Part shown: in pieces, positions 61,655-64,000 of the stretch
How positions within the stretch are numbered: the first letter of the stretch is position 1
Layout: each line of letters opens with the position of its first letter
Assembly: GCA_016714815.1 (NCBI GenBank)
Contig: JADKBZ010000017.1
Location: 1-64,000, forward strand
Source of the DNA: Holophagales bacterium
GTDB lineage: Bacteria > Acidobacteriota > Thermoanaerobaculia > UBA5066
Reading direction: 5' to 3'
DNA: 64,000 nucleotides
Made by a program: the position numbers and the translations under genes
The notes under the pieces: model-generated
Seen by the model: only the letters and a program-made list of their open reading frames with translations
What the model was told of the DNA's origin: nothing
The model's database searches: none

Positions 61655-62629
61655 CTAGTTCGAGACCGACACGGTGTCCGTCTCCGAGATACCGCCGGGC
61701 GGTTGGCTCATCACCGCCCGCAGCGTCACGTTTCCGCTTCCCTGTCGTGCCGCCTGAAGCGTCAGCTGGGTGCGCGTCTGACCAGCCGGAATGGTGACCG
61801 TTCCCCCCGGAGGGCCGGGCAGCAGGTTGCCGGGCTGAGTGATGATCTGGACGAGGGCGCCCCCGGCCGGGGAGCAGGAGAGCGTCAGGTCGACAGTGAC
61901 GTTCGCACCGCCGATCACTCCCGTCTGCAGGGCGTTCAGGGTCACCCTGGGGACGCAGCCCGCGGCAGGCGCCGTGGGACGCACGGTGGGCGCCGCCGCG
62001 ACGCCGTCGCCCGTGATGCTGACCGTCGTCGGCGCGGACACGACGCGCGGCTGCTGGGTGGCCGCCGTGAGGTTCAGGTTCACGGAGGCCGAGAGACTCC
62101 GAGGCGTGAACGTCGTCTCTACGAACAGCGCGCCCGCGGGGAGCGTCGTGCCTGGGATCTGATTGAGGAATGCGGCCATCGTCTCGCCAGCGGACCGGTC
62201 CGTCACGCCGGGAGCACTGCCGGTGAAATCGATACGCTGACTGGTCTTGGGCGGGCACTCGACGCTGACCCGCAGCGTCACGGGCGAGCCCGGACGAACC
62301 TGGGAAGGGGTTGCACGCACGAAGACCTTGCGGGGGTTGCCATCGGCGCTGCAGGGGAGCGTCGGGCCGCCGGCTCCTGGAAATTTCGGGTTGACGATGG
62401 GCGAAGGATCGAAAGGCCTCCGCGGAGTGGCAGGCGTCAGCCCGCCCGTCGATCCCGGGCTCGAGAGCCCCGGCTGAGGCTTGCCGGGCTGAACGATGCC
62501 GGGCGCGGGTGTGCGCACGGAGCCCGCGGGAGAGCCGGGCTCCTGCGCGAGCCCGGTCAGCGGAAGGCCGCCGAGCGCGGCGGCGAAAACGAGAACACGA
62601 AGGCTGGGCGCACACCGATTCGACTGCAT
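61655..62629 (-). CDS. Secreted protein with tandem beta-sandwich domains
   Basis: 324 residues. A signal peptide (LRVLVFAAALGGLPLTGLAQ) leads into a Pro/Gly-rich linker (about 35-85). Two Ig-like repeats follow: VFVRATPSQVRPGSPVTLRV...FTGSAPGVTDRSAG and VTLNALQTGVIGGANVTVDL...PAGQTRTQLTLQAARQGSG. The second resembles bacterial Ig-like cohesion or adhesion modules. No catalytic site. A 288-bp gap separates it from the signalling gene upstream. Confidence 0.65.
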   Translation of the reverse strand: MQSNRCAPSLRVLVFAAALGGLPLTGLAQEPGSPAGSVRTPAPGIVQPGKPQPGLSSPGSTGGLTPATPRRPFDPSPIVNPKFPGAGGPTLPCSADGNPRKVFVRATPSQVRPGSPVTLRVSVECPPKTSQRIDFTGSAPGVTDRSAGETMAAFLNQIPGTTLPAGALFVETTFTPRSLSASVNLNLTAATQQPRVVSAPTTVSITGDGVAAAPTVRPTAPAAGCVPRVTLNALQTGVIGGANVTVDLTLSCSPAGGALVQIITQPGNLLPGPPGGTVTIPAGQTRTQLTLQAARQGSGNVTLRAVMSQPPGGISETDTVSVSN

Positions 62630-62799
62630 TGGGAACCTCTTTGGACCAGCTTAACCGCGCGAGAATGCGACCGCAAGAAGCGGCGAACGGGATTCAGCGA
62701 AGCTCGGGTGAGAATCCCGGTTCACGTTCTGGAGTCCCCGTGCTAGGGTGACTGTCGTAAAATGAGGCGAAGTTTCGGCATAAGACGAAAGGGGACGCC

Positions 62800-63252
62800 A
62801 TGAACGAGGACACTCGGAATGATCACGGCCCCGTGCAAAGCGGCGCGGCCAGCACGTCCACGGGCCTCCCGGCCGAATCGCCTTCCCGGCGAGAGTTTCT
62901 CGTCGAGAAGGTCGGGCTGGGCGCCCTCGTCAGCGCGACGGGGCTCGTCGCTTCGGTCGCGGCGGCCCAGCCCGTGCCGACGCGGGTCGCGGCTCCCCTG
63001 AAGCCGGGGATCACGACCCTTTCGGGCAGGCGAGTCGTAACGCTCAACGTCAAGCTGCCGAGCAACGTGGACCTGAAGACGAACATCGAGCGCGTCTCCG
63101 GGAAGATGCTCGCTCTCGAGGACCCGGACGCCGGGCAGGACGCGCGGACCCTCGTGATGGACCTCACGAGCACGAAGGCTCAGGACTGGCTGAAGCCCAG
63201 GAAAGGAAGCTTCTCGGTCTCGGGCACGAACTGCTGCTGCGTCCGCGGCTGA
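62800..63252 (+). CDS. Tat-signal protein with C-terminal NCCCVRG motif, putative radical-SAM substrate
   Basis: 150 residues with AAAGGGGA 4 bases before the ATG. A twin-arginine signal (SRREFLVEKVG, residues 29-39) and hydrophobic stretch (GALVSATGLVASVAAA) would export it folded. The mature part is basic and beta-like (SGRRVVTLNVKLPSNVDLKT, VMDLTSTKAQDWLKPRKG). It ends SGTNCCCVRG, with Cys145-146-147 the only cysteines. The next gene, a radical SAM enzyme, starts one base after the stop. I read it as a peptide/protein substrate modified on the Cys cluster before export. No known family is recognised. Confidence 0.6.
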   Translation: MNEDTRNDHGPVQSGAASTSTGLPAESPSRREFLVEKVGLGALVSATGLVASVAAAQPVPTRVAAPLKPGITTLSGRRVVTLNVKLPSNVDLKTNIERVSGKMLALEDPDAGQDARTLVMDLTSTKAQDWLKPRKGSFSVSGTNCCCVRG

Positions 63253-63253
63253 G

Positions 63254-64000
63254 ATGCCCCAACCCCATCTGCGGCTCCTCGTCGCAGATCGCTGCAACCT
63301 GAATTGCAGCTATTGCCACTTTCAGGCATCGAAGGAAAGCCGGACCCTGATGCGGGCGTCCGTCGTGCGGTCGTCTCTTCGGAGCTTCGCGGCGGCGGCG
63401 AGAAGGCGCGGGCACGCCGGCGCGGACCTGAGCCTCTACGGTGGAGAACCCCTTCTCAACCTGGCTGCGGTCGAGGAGGCTCTCTCGGAAGCCGAGACGC
63501 TGCAAAGGGACGGCTTCGGTTTCCGCACCATCCTGAATACGAATGGAACTCTGCTCGAGCCGAAGGTCGCCGCCCGGCTCTCGGCGGCCGGAGTCGACGT
63601 CCACGTCAGCGTGGACGGGCCGGACGAGGAGTCGAACGGGCAGAGAGTGAGCCTCGCGGGCCGCACGTCGTGGCCTGCCGTCGAGGCAGGGCTCCGGAAC
63701 GCGGCCCGGGCGGGCTGTCCGATCCAGGTCAATTCCGTTCTCACCTCCCAGTCGGGCGCCGAGCTGCGCGAGCTGGTCGACTTCGTCGCGTCGCTCGGGT
63801 GCCGCCGGATCTTCCTGGCGCTTCCCGACGGTGACATCGACGTCGCCGGTGCCTCGGCTCGGGCGAGGCTCCTTCTTTCGGCGAGCGCTCACGCGCGGAA
63901 GAAGGGCGTCGAGCTCGTCGGCCCCTGGGGCGTCGGCCTCAGTGCCGCCAGGGAGCCCTTCTCCTGGCCGCCTCTGAACGTGATCGTCCGGCCGGACGGA
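63254..64000 (+). CDS. Radical SAM enzyme (SPASM/peptide-maturase type), 3'-truncated by window
   Basis: 249 codons are open to the end of the window. The N-terminal VADRCNLNCSYCHF holds the C-x3-C-x2-C iron-sulfur motif. LSLYGGEPLLN is the SAM-binding GGE motif and LNTNGTLLEP the third strand. VHVSVDGPDEE is typical of the anSME/SPASM family that modifies peptides or proteins. Coupled by one base to the Tat-signal Cys-rich protein, which is the likely substrate. The C-terminal SPASM clusters, if present, are beyond the window. Confidence 0.82.
   Translation, partial: MPQPHLRLLVADRCNLNCSYCHFQASKESRTLMRASVVRSSLRSFAAAARRRGHAGADLSLYGGEPLLNLAAVEEALSEAETLQRDGFGFRTILNTNGTLLEPKVAARLSAAGVDVHVSVDGPDEESNGQRVSLAGRTSWPAVEAGLRNAARAGCPIQVNSVLTSQSGAELRELVDFVASLGCRRIFLALPDGDIDVAGASARARLLLSASAHARKKGVELVGPWGVGLSAAREPFSWPPLNVIVRPDG

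Noticed and set aside
63164..63892. A minus-strand frame over the radical SAM gene
   Set aside because: The plus strand carries the full radical SAM motifs; the opposite frame has none.

Overview
This is a GC-rich chromosomal window (64 kb) from a Gram-negative bacterium. TonB-dependent receptors, Tat and Sec-exported proteins, an AsmA-like protein and outer-membrane-style secreted proteins point to two membranes. The gene style (TolB-propeller Ser/Thr kinase, ECF sigma paired with a TPR kinase, DUF3617, DUF302, many secreted proteins sharing a lineage-type beta domain) suggests an acidobacterial relative, perhaps Thermoanaerobaculia or Holophagae. That placement is inference. Several genes carry single-base frameshifts, and the three intron copies differ by 1-6 nt indels, so some breaks may be assembly errors rather than real decay.

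1-5.1 kb: metal homeostasis. A Fur-family regulator (5' end outside the window) precedes cbiM, a CbiQ-CbiO fusion with a late frameshift, a COG0523 (CobW-like) GTPase and a WD40 protein, all overlapping by 4-11 bp. 5.3-12.2 kb: an alpha/beta hydrolase, dCTP deaminase, a secreted protein of unknown role, a small Cys/His-rich protein and a TonB-dependent receptor. A TGCAAGT-N3-TTACGA motif is shared by the cbiM promoter and the promoter of the receptor cluster. 12.4-16.5 kb: DUF302 protein, then a decay zone (IS91-type transposase remnant, broken TonB receptor, a possible aminopeptidase remnant) around one intact secreted protein.

16.5-18.4 kb: a cold-shock-domain protein and, on the minus strand, a short operon of two membrane proteins ending in an Rdx/SelW-like selenoprotein. 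The latter is read through an in-frame UGA followed by a convincing bacterial SECIS hairpin. 18.6-25.3 kb: ECF sigma factor, zinc-finger/FecR-type anti-sigma protein and two ABC exporter ATPase/permease pairs in one overlapping operon. 25.3-30.9 kb: a VapBC-type toxin-antitoxin pair, a flavodoxin-fold oxidoreductase with a strong promoter and nested operators, a large secreted protein, a DUF3617 protein and a peptidoglycan-binding/hydrolase fusion.

31-52.8 kb: mostly minus-strand cell-surface and signalling genes. They include a heparinase-like protein, AsmA-like protein, ECF sigma/kinase pair, secreted 2H phosphoesterase, M29 aminopeptidase, TIM-barrel secreted protein, TolB-type kinase, large BNR-type propeller protein, FAD amine oxidase-like protein and an atypical SDR. 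53.3-55.3 kb: three head-to-tail copies of an about 640-nt ORF-less group II intron, directly behind a perfect terminator-like palindrome. 55.3-61.4 kb: an acetate-type sodium symporter, its DUF485 partner, and a giant PHP-Cache-PAS-CBS-DUF294 signalling protein (frameshifted). The right end holds a Tat-signal protein ending in a Cys-Cys-Cys motif, one base ahead of a radical SAM/SPASM-like enzyme that runs off the window. This pair is the best candidate for an undescribed peptide-modification system.
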